A stretch of DNA of 64,000 nt, taken from assembly GCA_002205965.3 (NCBI GenBank), contig NADL03000096.1:186001-250000 (forward strand), written 5' to 3'. This document shows, in pieces, positions 46,701 through 55,340 of the stretch; position 1 is the stretch's first letter; each line of letters opens with the position of its first letter. Under the pieces are notes generated by a model, which made no database searches, was not told where the DNA came from, and saw only the letters and a program-made list of their open reading frames with translations. This DNA comes from Kappaphycus alvarezii (Eukaryota; Rhodophyta; Florideophyceae; Gigartinales; Solieriaceae). Position numbers and translations under genes: made by a program.

Positions 46701-47307
46701 TCGGGACGCGAATGGCGGAGAAGAGAAGCGGGAGGAGACGGGGGTCTTCGGCTAGGCGGGTGGTGAGCAGGTCGGATGAGGCGGCAAGGGTGTTAATGGC
46801 TCGAAGGAGGGTAACTATAAACGGGTGAAGAATTTGAGACGAGGCCGGGTGCTTGATCAAAGGGATGTAAGGCTTCCATGGTAGGGGGGCAGTGGGTGGG
46901 GGCAGTAGGGTGGGGTTGGAAAAGTTGAGAAAGTGGGTGACGCGGGCCAGCATGGAAACAAGTAGACGAGGAATTTGGGTCTCGGCGATGAAATGAATGT
47001 ATGTGTAATCCGGGGGATCCGGATGTTCGAGTGGAAAGATGAGGGTGTTGAGCGGCCCATCGAGTTCCTTGACTGCACGCTGAAAAGATTGAAGAGTTAG
47101 GCGGGATGTGGAGGTGAGGTTGCAGGGTGGGAATGGGGCGTTGCAGGGTGGGAATGCATTGTCGAAGAGACGGGAAAGACGATCTGCCTGGGCGATATGG
47201 GGGCGTAGTGGGTTTGGAATGTGAGGGTTGTGGAGAGTGAGGGTGGGGGGTTGAGGGGAGAGGGTGTAGCGATCGACAAAGGATGCGGGGCGGAGGTAGG
47301 GTGACAT
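43792..47307 (-). CDS. TRPC4AP: TRPC4AP/TRUSS-family protein, CUL4-type E3 ubiquitin ligase adaptor
   Basis: 1171 residues, single exon, ATG at 47307. The C-terminal 285 residues match the TRPC4AP (DUF3689) domain strongly: CIESYLRWASSTQKSLIAEE, QTSFDLLGQLVKWNRSLFNV, RLVDSNVFIRSLLISLEKFR and NICCVNTALILLVTSCGTEE. An N-terminal helical region (for example FQRAVKELDGPLNTLIFPLE) fits as well. Human TRPC4AP (about 800 residues) is a substrate receptor of CUL4-DDB1 ligases and also links to calcium-channel and TNF signalling; only the ligase role seems transferable to an alga. The extra length comes from two low-complexity Gly/Asn/Asp/Ser-rich inserts (about residues 380-480 and 575-640) and a Ser-rich loop (about 730-850). 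The start is supported by an A at -3 and a hydrophilic N-terminus. It shares its upstream region with the divergent acyl-CoA synthetase gene. Confidence 0.85.
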   Translation of the reverse strand: MSPYLRPASFVDRYTLSPQPPTLTLHNPHIPNPLRPHIAQADRLSRLFDNAFPPCNAPFPPCNLTSTSRLTLQSFQRAVKELDGPLNTLIFPLEHPDPPDYTYIHFIAETQIPRLLVSMLARVTHFLNFSNPTLLPPPTAPLPWKPYIPLIKHPASSQILHPFIVTLLRAINTLAASSDLLTTRLAEDPRLLPLLFSAIRVPNAVELSLALMEETLHSPPIRRAFDLSTIPSLPAIIDVLTPFQLGLFCRVLAPLVDERDIPLCGGDHCTGACSLPSHVPSNDWQRIEPAADQLRARRSYVKAADHALRDRNHAVLLAIPGLFQKLVKLIAVPPGPRDELLLVDHAIRSGAFTLNFDAADIIQEAPPQPAPLRATLVAIQGDPSADVVFGDNSPNGDGVAHPGNGPPEFGFHADMQVVMDVQPLPTGEEPSNTEYGMPGFPATGNIADPNGAGQGAQAGMQAQSTGNHGGEVGGVSGGASLPDEDQVRRRVLYMVFRKLTGMDTKDAELAGTQCWDVLDKRISKVEREHARGSWDDQVFREKRRRSMLGTFGVDIRLAPGETHGFIDLSAVTSFLVDNAEGTQGENENGEQIDADGAPANSAQQSASGIETHGLRGQPGSDPSADDEESMCSELSINGMLMSSHQVEVLFVLYSMLIGRRKSDVQELLIGSGIFPVLSRFCDALDWTESARETKTEESLKLHYIRLLHYMCDGLDLEGGRLNLLFSDREIDRLRAIETCMDTDLESTVLSSPASLTSSPEVATFGINSLSLSSSPIDDGSDLMDIKQSGMKRLAGDSHSQVMSSISLSLPCDTRRASEQRSRISPRSNPRTSKDWSLLVRKATSSSMKEGRDLGTRDVQSRGLLCKVTKILTKNHGRLSQDSTRRHLLSGCIESYLRWASSTQKSLIAEEGLLVHLLYELSESTKVPGQWNQFRQTSFDLLGQLVKWNRSLFNVMNEMFRRDPTLLPNLLKAVSDRLVDSNVFIRSLLISLEKFRCEDYAASINGETTVPYDFEGCLLWDFLETFRVRLLHDLLVSVRVEDLNFENICCVNTALILLVTSCGTEECLDMFLSETVEMVLESMKANGDTRQSLRSLQPVEVFENFVKLINFWLSYYQYQSTDVASKELSSNIHFDRLVAMAMCLKERLPKLNELVRSYAERGFSEERVCTWN

Positions 47308-47695
47308 GGTTTAGGGGAGGTGTGAGGAGGGAAGGAGAACGGGAAGGGGCGGGGTGGGGGATAGTGGAATGTGGTGGGCTACTTGGTGATTGGCGAGACT
47401 GGACGGGGGAACTGGGAGAAGAATAAGGGCCGATGAAGGAAGCAAATGTTGAGGGACAGTAGGTTGGGTGGTCGCAGGAAGGAAAGTGATTCAAGGATTG
47501 TTTGTTCCACGGAAGGAAAGATGGTGGGGTGATTGAACGACTTGATTGACTTGAGGCAGGTTAAGCGGACTATGCCGAAACGGCGGGGAAAAAGGGGAGT
47601 GGGGATGGGGAGGAAAGGGAAAGGGACGCAAGGACGTTGGTGAGTGTGATATGAATCGACGAGCAAATCGAAAAAGAAACTGCAAGGTTGGCGTA

Positions 47696-47712
47696 GGGGG
47701 GGGGGGGGGGGG
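47696..47712. repeat. Poly-G run of 17
   Basis: An uninterrupted G-run in the TRPC4AP upstream region, within a longer G-rich segment. It could form a quadruplex; it is also a site where read length errors are likely. Confidence 0.9.
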
Positions 47713-48342
47713 AGGGGATGGAGTGTCGGAGAAGGGAGAGGCGTAACAGTTAACGACAGTGTGCAAAGTTCAAGTACGCCCGTTGGGGGAAATCGAGAAA
47801 AAAAAAAAATTAAAGTGGACGAGCTGGCCTCGGACCCAAGCGGATTTGTATTACCTCAAGGTGTGTGTGTGTGGTATCAAAAAATTTTTTGATATTTTGT
47901 AGGGTGTGCACATGTGCACAACAAATCAACGAGTTTACTATACAGTAAATTTTTTGAGTTAAAATGGGCACTGTGTAACAAAAGTATCCAGTGGGGGGCG
48001 GATATCTGATGGTTACTCCTTTTTCTTATCAACATAGCATGTAAGCCCTTGGAGGAGGTCCGAAACAACTGTCCTCTCAGTGAAGGACAGTTGTATGCAA
48101 TTAGTTTATTAACATGATCCGAGTCAAAAGTCCATGCCAAAGCAAATGCGTCGTGCATTTTCATTGGCTCGACGACGTTGAAACCCATCTGCTATGAAAG
48201 TTTGAGGCAGCGGGAAACCAAATTCCCTTGTTGTAACACAGTGTGCACACAGCGCCTTGTGTCCAAACTTTTGTACACAACAAACAAACCACTTTTGCAC
48301 CGCTTTTTGCGATGTCCTGGTTCTATGACCACATCAACAATC

Positions 48343-48391
48343 TTACAGTACGCACAGTGCACTGTACTGTACAGTATACAGTACAGTATAG
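48343..48391. repeat. CAGTAC/GTACTG repeat cluster between TRPC4AP and the acyl-CoA synthetase
   Basis: TACAGTACGCACAGTGCACTGTACTGTACAGTATACAGTACAGTATA is the run, so the positions 48343-48391 hold at least five overlapping CAGTA/TACTG words. It is about 440-490 bases before the synthetase ATG and about 1.0 kb before the TRPC4AP ATG. Confidence 0.7.
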
Positions 48392-48510
48392 ACCACCACA
48401 AGTTCCCAACACAGCTCTTTGATTGGTAACGACGCCAACATGCTTTTACACGTCTTCTCACAGCTGTCCACGTCGACGTTGTGTACCCTATCCGTACTCG
48501 GTGGTATACA

Positions 48511-48646
48511 CGTACAGTGCCGTACAATACTGTACGGCATTCAATATCAACTAGTTTACACCACATTACAGTAAGGTAAAATATGGACCATGCAGTATGA
48601 CAAAGCGTCTCTTACAGTATGAGCACAGGACTGTACTGTACTTGCC
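48511..48646. repeat. Second, looser CAGTAC/GTACTG cluster upstream of the acyl-CoA synthetase
   Basis: Separated words CGTACAGTGCCGTACAATACTGTACGG (48511-48538), TACAGTAAGG (about 48570) and GGACTGTACTGTAC (about 48629-48642). It lies 185-320 bases before the ATG at 48831. Confidence 0.5.
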
Positions 48647-48830
48647 ATTTGTACCTCGCCGCCATAACTCAGGCGTAAATCGTATCTCGACAACATCTCG
48701 AAACTGCCTCCCCCCCCCCCCAAAACTTTGCTGCAAATTCGCTGACGATCCAGCTTGATCAGGTAGATCCACGCTCCGCCTACCACTCCATCGATCAGCC
48801 TCTCGCCGCCATTTCCAGCGTCCCGATTCC

Positions 48831-51084
48831 ATGGCTTCCATTCTCTCCCTCCCCTCCCCATCCCCCTGCTCAACTCTCACTTCCGCCTTCACTCCTCCCA
48901 TAGCTTTTCTCCCCTGCACCCCAACTCTCACCTCTACATTCTGCACTCCATCCATTTCATTCCCCCCGCGTCCATCCTCCCCCATCTCCATCCACACCAT
49001 TCCCACTCACGCCAGCTCCACAAACTCCGCCCCTCCACGTGTCCGTCGCCCCCAATCCCCCTCACACCCACAGCTCTTTCCCTACCCCTCCCCCTCCCCC
49101 ACCAAAGGCGTTCCCCCAGACTGGATTTCACTCGCCTCTTCCATCCCTGCCGTATTTTCCTCCCTCGCTCAAAATCCTCTCCTTTCCGCTCGCACCGCCC
49201 TCGTCGACCAACATCACGGCCCCTCCATCTCCCTCTCCTTTTCGCAGTATCATTCGCACGTCCAACAACTCGCCGCCGCCCTCGCGGCAAACGGCCTTGG
49301 TTCCGGAGATGTCGTTTCCTTCTTTTCTGAAAACTCACATCGCTGGGCCATCGCAGATCTCGCTATTATGACCCTTGGCGCCGCCGCTGCAGTCAGAGGC
49401 GCCGCAGCCCCGCTTCCAGAGCTCGTTTACATCTATCGACACTCTCGCAGCATCGCACTCGTCGTTGAGAATGTTTCCGTCTTGGATAGGCTCATTGCCG
49501 CAGGTTTGCATCCTTCCACCATTCGATTTGTCCTCGTCTTGTTTGATTCTACAGAGTCGTATCGCTCGGCAGCCTTTCCTGTCTATTCCTATGATCATTT
49601 GTTGCAAATCGGCGCTGCTGTTCCGCTACACGACCGGCCCACTTGCGCAAATGTCACCCGCTATGATATTGCTACCGTCTTGTATACCAGTGGGACTACT
49701 GGTAATCCAAAGGGTGTCCCACTAACACATGACAATATCTTGGCCCAGTTGGAGGATATTAGTCTGGGCTCATTGGATCCTGGTCCCGGTTCCGTCTTTC
49801 TTAGTATACTTCCATGCTGGCATGTCTTTGAGCGCACCGCTGCTTATTGGTGTTTGAGCAAAGGCGTTACCCTAGTTTATACAAACAAGCGACGCTTTCG
49901 CGAAGATTTGGTCAAGCACAGGCCCGATTTGCTGATTTCTGTCCCGCGTGTATTTGAGAATCTCCATGAGGCCATTATGACAAAACTGGAGGCCGCCTCG
50001 ATTGTTCGCAGAGCCATTTTTGCAATGTTTTACGCCATCTCCCTGGCTTTTGTACACGCGAGGAAAAGACTGTTCAAGCTTGATGTTACGTTGCCTCGGA
50101 AATGGGGGGCCGCGGGAAGACTCTGGGACATGATGCTGTTTGCCCTGCTCACGCCCCTGTATTTTGTAGCCGAGAGAATATTGTGGAGCAAGTTGCGAGA
50201 AAGATTTGGAGGGAGATTGCGGATCTGCTTGTCGGGAGGGGGGTCTCTTGCAGGGTATTTGGAGGACTTTTTTGAATGCGTTGGAGTGACTATTTGTGTG
50301 GGATACGGGCTCACTGAGACTTCCCCTGTGATCGCCAATCGATTTGGAGAGCATAATGTGAGGGGGTCGACAGGAATGCCGCTTCCCAGGGCGTTTGTCA
50401 AACTCGTCGATTTGGAGAAAAAAGAGATTGTCAAGCCGGGGCAGCTCGGAACTCTATTTGTTGGTGGCCCGTATGTTTTTTCCGGGTATCTAAAGGATCC
50501 CGAGGCGACAGCAAAGGCATTCGACTCGGAGGGATACTTCAAATACAGGCGACCTAGCGTACAAAACTCCTGAGGGTGACATTGTAATGGCGGGACGAAG
50601 CAAAGATATCATTGTCCTTTCAAACGGGGAGAACATCGAGCCTGGCCCAATCGAGGATGCCATTTCTGCGTCCCCGCTCATCATCGATCAAATCATGCTT
50701 GTGGGACAGGACCAACGGGCATTGGGTGCCTTGGTGGTTCCAAGATTGGCCTATCTCGTCACTGAAGGTTTGCTGGACCAAGAATACCGAGCACAATTGG
50801 AAAAGTTAGCACAGTCTCCAGATGAAAATGCGGCCGAGCTTCGCAGGCATGAAGTTCAACTTTTGAATTTGCCTGGGTTGAGAGATGCGATTGGCAAAGA
50901 TATAAGAAAAATGAATGAATTACGATCAAACTTCTCCCCTCTGGATCGAGTTTCGAATTTCCGGCTGATACTCGTACCTTTCACCGTGGAGAATGGCATG
51001 GCTACCCAAACTCTCAAGATAAAGAAGAATGTGATTAGCAAAATTTACGCTCCCGAGATAGCAGAAACATTCTCGAAGATGTAA
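48831..51084 (+). CDS. Long-chain acyl-CoA/acyl-ACP synthetase, plastid-type (AAE15/16-like), with one frame break
   Basis: AMP-binding fatty-acid activation enzyme. Residues 1-90 are Ser/Pro/Thr-rich with few acids, a transit-peptide-like leader to the plastid. Then come SISLSFSQYHSHVQQLAAAL, the P-loop YTSGTTGNPKGVPLTH (about 283-298), PCWHVFERTAAYW and GYGLTETSPVIANRFGEH. The expected block GYFKTGDLAYKTPEGD spans 50.53-50.58 kb: the frame carries one extra base (T at 50544), so the first frame ends at 50573 and the rest (SKDIIVLSNGENIEPGPIED, to 51084) is in the next frame. If that base is not real the protein would be 750 residues, normal for this group. The rest of the coding sequence is conserved on both sides, which argues for an assembly error or a very recent lesion. 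The gene diverges from TRPC4AP and converges with the ChaN-like gene. Confidence 0.88.
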
Positions 51085-51486
51085 AGCACCCCAAACAGCA
51101 AACTTTATGGTATTCGGCTGGGTATGGGAGATCCCTTTCGCGCCAAGCTGCTGGCAATATTTTAATGGCTATTCAGGAGGATTGCACAACATGGCCACCC
51201 ATAGGCAAAAGCTACACTTTTCTGTGGGATACCAAATCTACACTCATGCCATTTCTCAAACGTCTTGAGCGAAATGGGTTTGGTTTCCCAACCTGCTGTG
51301 AAATAAGAATACCCCCGAAATAGTGCTTTGGATTTGGCAGGTACGGGTAACAAGCATCTTGACACAGATAGTCTAGATGGGAAAAGAGCCGTAAAGCAGA
51401 GGCTAAACATCCCACAACAAACCTCCGGAACCCTCTATGCACCCCTGAAGAACCGCATGATGAGCAAACAACGCTGCCCTCCGGCT
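51085..51486. other. Short convergent intergenic region
   Basis: Between the convergent synthetase and ChaN-like genes. No coding signal seen; it should hold both 3' ends. Confidence 0.6.
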
Positions 51487-52830
51487 TCAACTTGTTAACC
51501 GTTCCACGGGAGGTAATAGTTGGGTCTTTGCTCGCCTTCTCGGTCTCGCTTCGCCAGCCGAGCTGAACCACAAGTAGTCTGAAATAGGCACTGGGTTTTC
51601 ACCCACCTGCATTTCTAGTTTTAGCGATCTGTCCCTCGGATCAAACGCATCTGCAGGACCGGGGTTCAACATCACTGAGATCATTTTTGGCATGGAGGGG
51701 GTCATTAGGGGAGGTTCAATCAGCAAATCAGTTTTGGTCGTTTCGGTACCATTGATCTGCTTTGCTTTCAAAAGTTCCCTGTCCCTCTCCTCCAAAGCCA
51801 GCAACTGCCGTTGTGCCCTTGTCTTAACGCCATACTCAAACTTGACATGATCGGCCCCCAAGAGACAAACGAGAAGCGCGTCCGGGATTTCGCGTATTGC
51901 TTTTACTGCCCTCGTTGCCATCGCTTCGTCTCGCAGCACTCTTGCCGTGTAAAAGGAATTAAAGTTGATGGCCTCTCGGAGAAGGCCCATCTTAAAATGA
52001 GTCGCGTAGCTTGGGGTGATGCACTCACTAATGTATCTCTTGAAAGCTGGTTCCTTTGATATAGTTGCAAAAACGAGCGGGTTCCCGATGTGAGTTCGGA
52101 TCTCTTCCCCTGACAAGCCCTCAATTCCGCGATCGGACTTCACTTTCGCTAATATCTCGGAGTTTAGACTCAATGCTACAAGTGGAATTCTCTTCTCCTT
52201 GCACAGTCGCAAAACGGGCAGATAAAGCTCATAGGGCCAAACCCATCGGTCATCCCATTCCGTGCGAAAGTACAGCTCAAGCTCGTCGATATCTCCGGCA
52301 ATATAGCTGTCTAACGCTGGCTGGAATCTCTGCTGTACCATTTCTAGGCCTACCACCACTGGCCTTCTCTGGCGTAAAGCCTTGATTATCCTGGCTTGAA
52401 GTGCATGATCCACCAGGGAGTTGTGGTGTTCACCAAGAAATATCGCTCTGGAGTTGACGGCATCAGTCAGCGCAGCTTCGATATCGACAGGGAGAAGATT
52501 CACAGTGGAAACTGATTTGGGTATCACGGAAAACACTGTTGTTCCACTTTGAGGAGAAGAATCAGAGACCACACTATCTTTGCTAAATCCATGTGAGCTT
52601 TGTTGCGACAGTGTGCTCACTGCTGCGCAAGCAAGGAAACGCAGCAGATGACGGCGGGGAAATGGGGCAGCACAGACCCAGCGATTGTGGCGAACTCGAC
52701 GGGTTTTGGAAGAAGGTTCATGCAAGTACGGTGAGGGGACAAAAGCAGACATCGATGCAGTGTGCCTTTTCAGATATGAAGCTCTGGTGCCGAGAGCCTC
52801 TACGAACAGATGTCGCGTTCTCCTACTCAT
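51487..52830 (-). CDS. ChaN/Tiki-superfamily haem-binding-uptake-like protein with a lumen-type leader
   Basis: 447 residues, single exon, ATG at 52830. Residues 130-350 match the ChaN (DUF399) domain: SRAIFLGEHHNSLVDHALQA with the GEHH motif of the EreA/ChaN/Tiki superfamily, VVGLEMVQQRFQPALDSYI, LVALSLNSEILAKV and LLVCLLGADHVKFEYGVKTR. ChaN-fold proteins bind haem or cleave peptides (Tiki); plant and algal relatives are plastid proteins of little-known role. The leader is bipartite: a basic N-terminus, then RRHLLRFLACAAVSTLSQQS at about residues 60-80, where a twin arginine precedes a hydrophobic stretch, as in Tat-dependent thylakoid-lumen targeting. A lumenal location is inference. The C-terminus is Pro-rich and ends in a short conserved-looking block (DYLWFSSAGEA). 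Confidence 0.85.
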   Translation of the reverse strand: MSRRTRHLFVEALGTRASYLKRHTASMSAFVPSPYLHEPSSKTRRVRHNRWVCAAPFPRRHLLRFLACAAVSTLSQQSSHGFSKDSVVSDSSPQSGTTVFSVIPKSVSTVNLLPVDIEAALTDAVNSRAIFLGEHHNSLVDHALQARIIKALRQRRPVVVGLEMVQQRFQPALDSYIAGDIDELELYFRTEWDDRWVWPYELYLPVLRLCKEKRIPLVALSLNSEILAKVKSDRGIEGLSGEEIRTHIGNPLVFATISKEPAFKRYISECITPSYATHFKMGLLREAINFNSFYTARVLRDEAMATRAVKAIREIPDALLVCLLGADHVKFEYGVKTRAQRQLLALEERDRELLKAKQINGTETTKTDLLIEPPLMTPSMPKMISVMLNPGPADAFDPRDRSLKLEMQVGENPVPISDYLWFSSAGEARPRRRAKTQLLPPVERLTS

Positions 52831-54479
52831 TCGCTCTGCTTCCTGCCGACTGAGGTGAAATAATTTTAGGTTCGTTGGGGAAACAAGGTTCTGACGCTAT
52901 GATGTTCCAAAATATATTTCACATGCGCTTAAGACAGTCAAATAGCAAAGAGCAAGTAATTTCGTGATAAACCTCACAAGACATTCACAGGACACAAGTA
53001 TACACTGGTTCTTGAGGTCTGCTCTATGCGCAGTCTCTACACTAATGCGCGTACTGTGCTCAGAACAGTCAGTGCCTGAAGGCCCGCTACCCGCACGCAG
53101 CGATGAGAGCGTGATTGCCACAATGCTTACGTACAACCGCGTGAGTGTATTAAGAGGCATTCTGTCAACTTCCGTTGACCGCGGTTAGTTCCACTGTCAT
53201 TCCTATGGCGACGGACATGCTGCAGTTTCTACCGAGAAATGTCAGATGTGCAGTCTTGTCGTACTCGTCAAACCGTCATCACCGCCCGGAGAAAAGCTTC
53301 GTCCAAATAGGGGTTCACGAGCTACCACAGTTTGAGCAACTAGCAGGGAAAGATTCAAAATTATGCCATTTCCGACGCCAACTAGCACTACTTCATCCGT
53401 CGCCACCTCACTAGCCACGGCACCATTATTGCCGCTAAAACTCTTTACAACGCAGTGATTGGATGTCGCCGCGAGGACTGAGCGTCGCTGTACTTATCGG
53501 AGAATAATTGGGAGTTAATAGTCAAAAGGGCCGACGAGAATGACTGTTGAGACACGTACAAAGACAGTTACTCGCGTTGCGCGGTCTACTCCGCGAGACT
53601 GCAGACAGGAAATGGTAAGCTCAAGTAGCTAGACATCATCGCACATCGTAACAAGCTCTGAAATTCCGCGGCGAGATGCGTTATCCTGGTCTGCTAGTCT
53701 AAGATCATGACTTTCGTTCGACCTGCATGGTGGCTCAGCTCCCCAATACTAAGCGCCTTGCCTGCTAAGAAACCCACTACCTGCGATGTGACGGTCTACT
53801 ACCCGCTCAACGACGACTCCGTTGCAATAGCAGTGTACCCGGCAGTTCCTCTGAAGCATTGTTTCCTCGAATCGGCCGTCCTCACAACGCAGTAACGGAA
53901 ACCAGTAAACCACATCTGCGGGAAAAACAAGTCCGTCCCATTCTGTTGACTTTTTGGATCTACCGCGATGCCCTTTCCGGGTGGCCCTCCCTTCGTCCCG
54001 ACCATCGGTGATATCACTATGTGTAGAACATACTTATTCGCCTTCTTTCACCTTGTAGCCATGTTTCTACACGCGGCTGTTCACCTCATTGACGCGGACG
54101 AGTTACGGGGCCGGAACATTCAACTCTCGGCAGCTTAGGAAGCTCAGCGATTCTACGGAGATGCGTAGCCCACGAAGAGTAGGAAATTGTTGCGTTAGCT
54201 TTTGATATATAAGCCGTCCCATCTACTCTGGTGACTACTTTCTAGATCGCTCTATGCCCTCGGCTGTTCACTCCGTCCGGATCTGCTGTGACAGCCATTG
54301 TTCGCTACTTCTGCGGAGGAACCATCTTTGCTACTTACGTTGAGGATGTAGCCGCAACGCCGACAAGCCCTCTCCGCTGAAACAGGACTGATTAATGGTG
54401 GTCAAGCAAACAGGTCAAAGAGAGGACTTGTATGGAATACTGTTATGGAAACGTAGGGCTAGATTATAAATTACTATTT
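52831..54479. other. No supported gene
   Basis: Contains the upstream region of the ChaN-like gene and unmatched short frames (53175-53414, 53707-53895 and others). Unlike the other host genes in the island, there is no CAGTAC cluster upstream of the ChaN-like ATG. Confidence 0.45.
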
Positions 54480-55251
54480 ATACTTAGTCTTTAGCAGACT
54501 TGTCTTTGTTTGTATTTCTTCGCTTAACCTCTTTCTTCCCCCTACACCTCGCCCTCCCTCGTCGGACGTTCGCGCCCGCTCCCGCGGTCCTGCTGAGGTT
54601 GCGCTCTGTCGCGCGACGACGGTGCTTTCGCCCTCATCTTCCCTCTTCTCCGGTTTTTTTCCTTTTTCCTTTTTTGCTTCTCCCGATCCTCGCCAGATTC
54701 GTTTTTCCACAGCGCTATCTTATTGGCTACTTCTTGATTTTTTGTCTATCGTGATCTTTTTATTGGCTATTACCTTTCCCGTGATCTCCCGACCCCACAG
54801 TTTCTGCCACCATGCCTTCCCGACCTTCTTCTGGGCATTCCGACACCGTTTTTCCCTAACCCATGCGTCGATGGATTACCTGGTCAAATGCGTCTCCATC
54901 TTTGATGGGGTCGTCGACCTCTCCGACCCTGCAGCCACAGCTTTATTCTGTTCTGCCGTTCAGAACTCCCCCGTGGCGACCGCTCTGGCCCCTTCTCTGC
55001 AAAACAACCCTCAGTTTCGTTCCGTTCTGCAGATCTTGACCTCTCTTGCGGCACCTTCTCCGCCAACTTCTCCTGCCACTGAATAGGACCAATCTCCCAA
55101 TCCTGCTCCTCTGCCTCCCGCCCAATCCTACCTACGCGCGGCGACCATGCCCCCAACGGCCCCAAAACCCCTCCGCCGTCTCCCTTTCCTGGGCCGCCAA
55201 TGCCTCACCCGACATGGTGACCGTTAAGCTGTTCGGATCTCCACCAAGTTT

Positions 55252-55340
55252 GCGAATAATGGAACAGGAGCCGGGAAAACCACAAGGTGGTTCCCGTTCC
55301 ACTACAAGATGGTTTTCCCGGCTCCTGTTCCATTATTCGC
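55252..55340. repeat. 31-bp perfect inverted repeat with 27-base spacer, inside copy F
   Basis: The 31 bases at 55252-55282 (beginning GCGAATAATGGAACAG) are exactly the reverse complement of 55310-55340 (ending CATTATTCGC). The spacer is 55283-55309. In the coding zone of copy F this would make a strong hairpin. One arm seems to be a foldback of the other, because a plausible protein reading (STKFANNGTGAGKTTRWF) covers the left arm while the right arm encodes its antisense. Confidence 0.9.

Larger units (their letters stand above)
47308..48830. other. Divergent promoter region between TRPC4AP and the acyl-CoA synthetase
   Basis: About 1.5 kb with a 17-base G-run at 47696-47712, a C-run at 48710-48721, an A-run near 47800-47810 and two CAGTAC clusters. 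Pro-rich minus-strand frames near 47.4-47.7 kb come from the purine-rich strand and are not genes. No TATA box stands out. Confidence 0.55.

Noticed and set aside
46793-47766. Pro-rich minus-strand frames upstream of TRPC4AP (up to 233 codons)
   Set aside because: Shadow frames of the purine-rich strand and low complexity; no conserved blocks.
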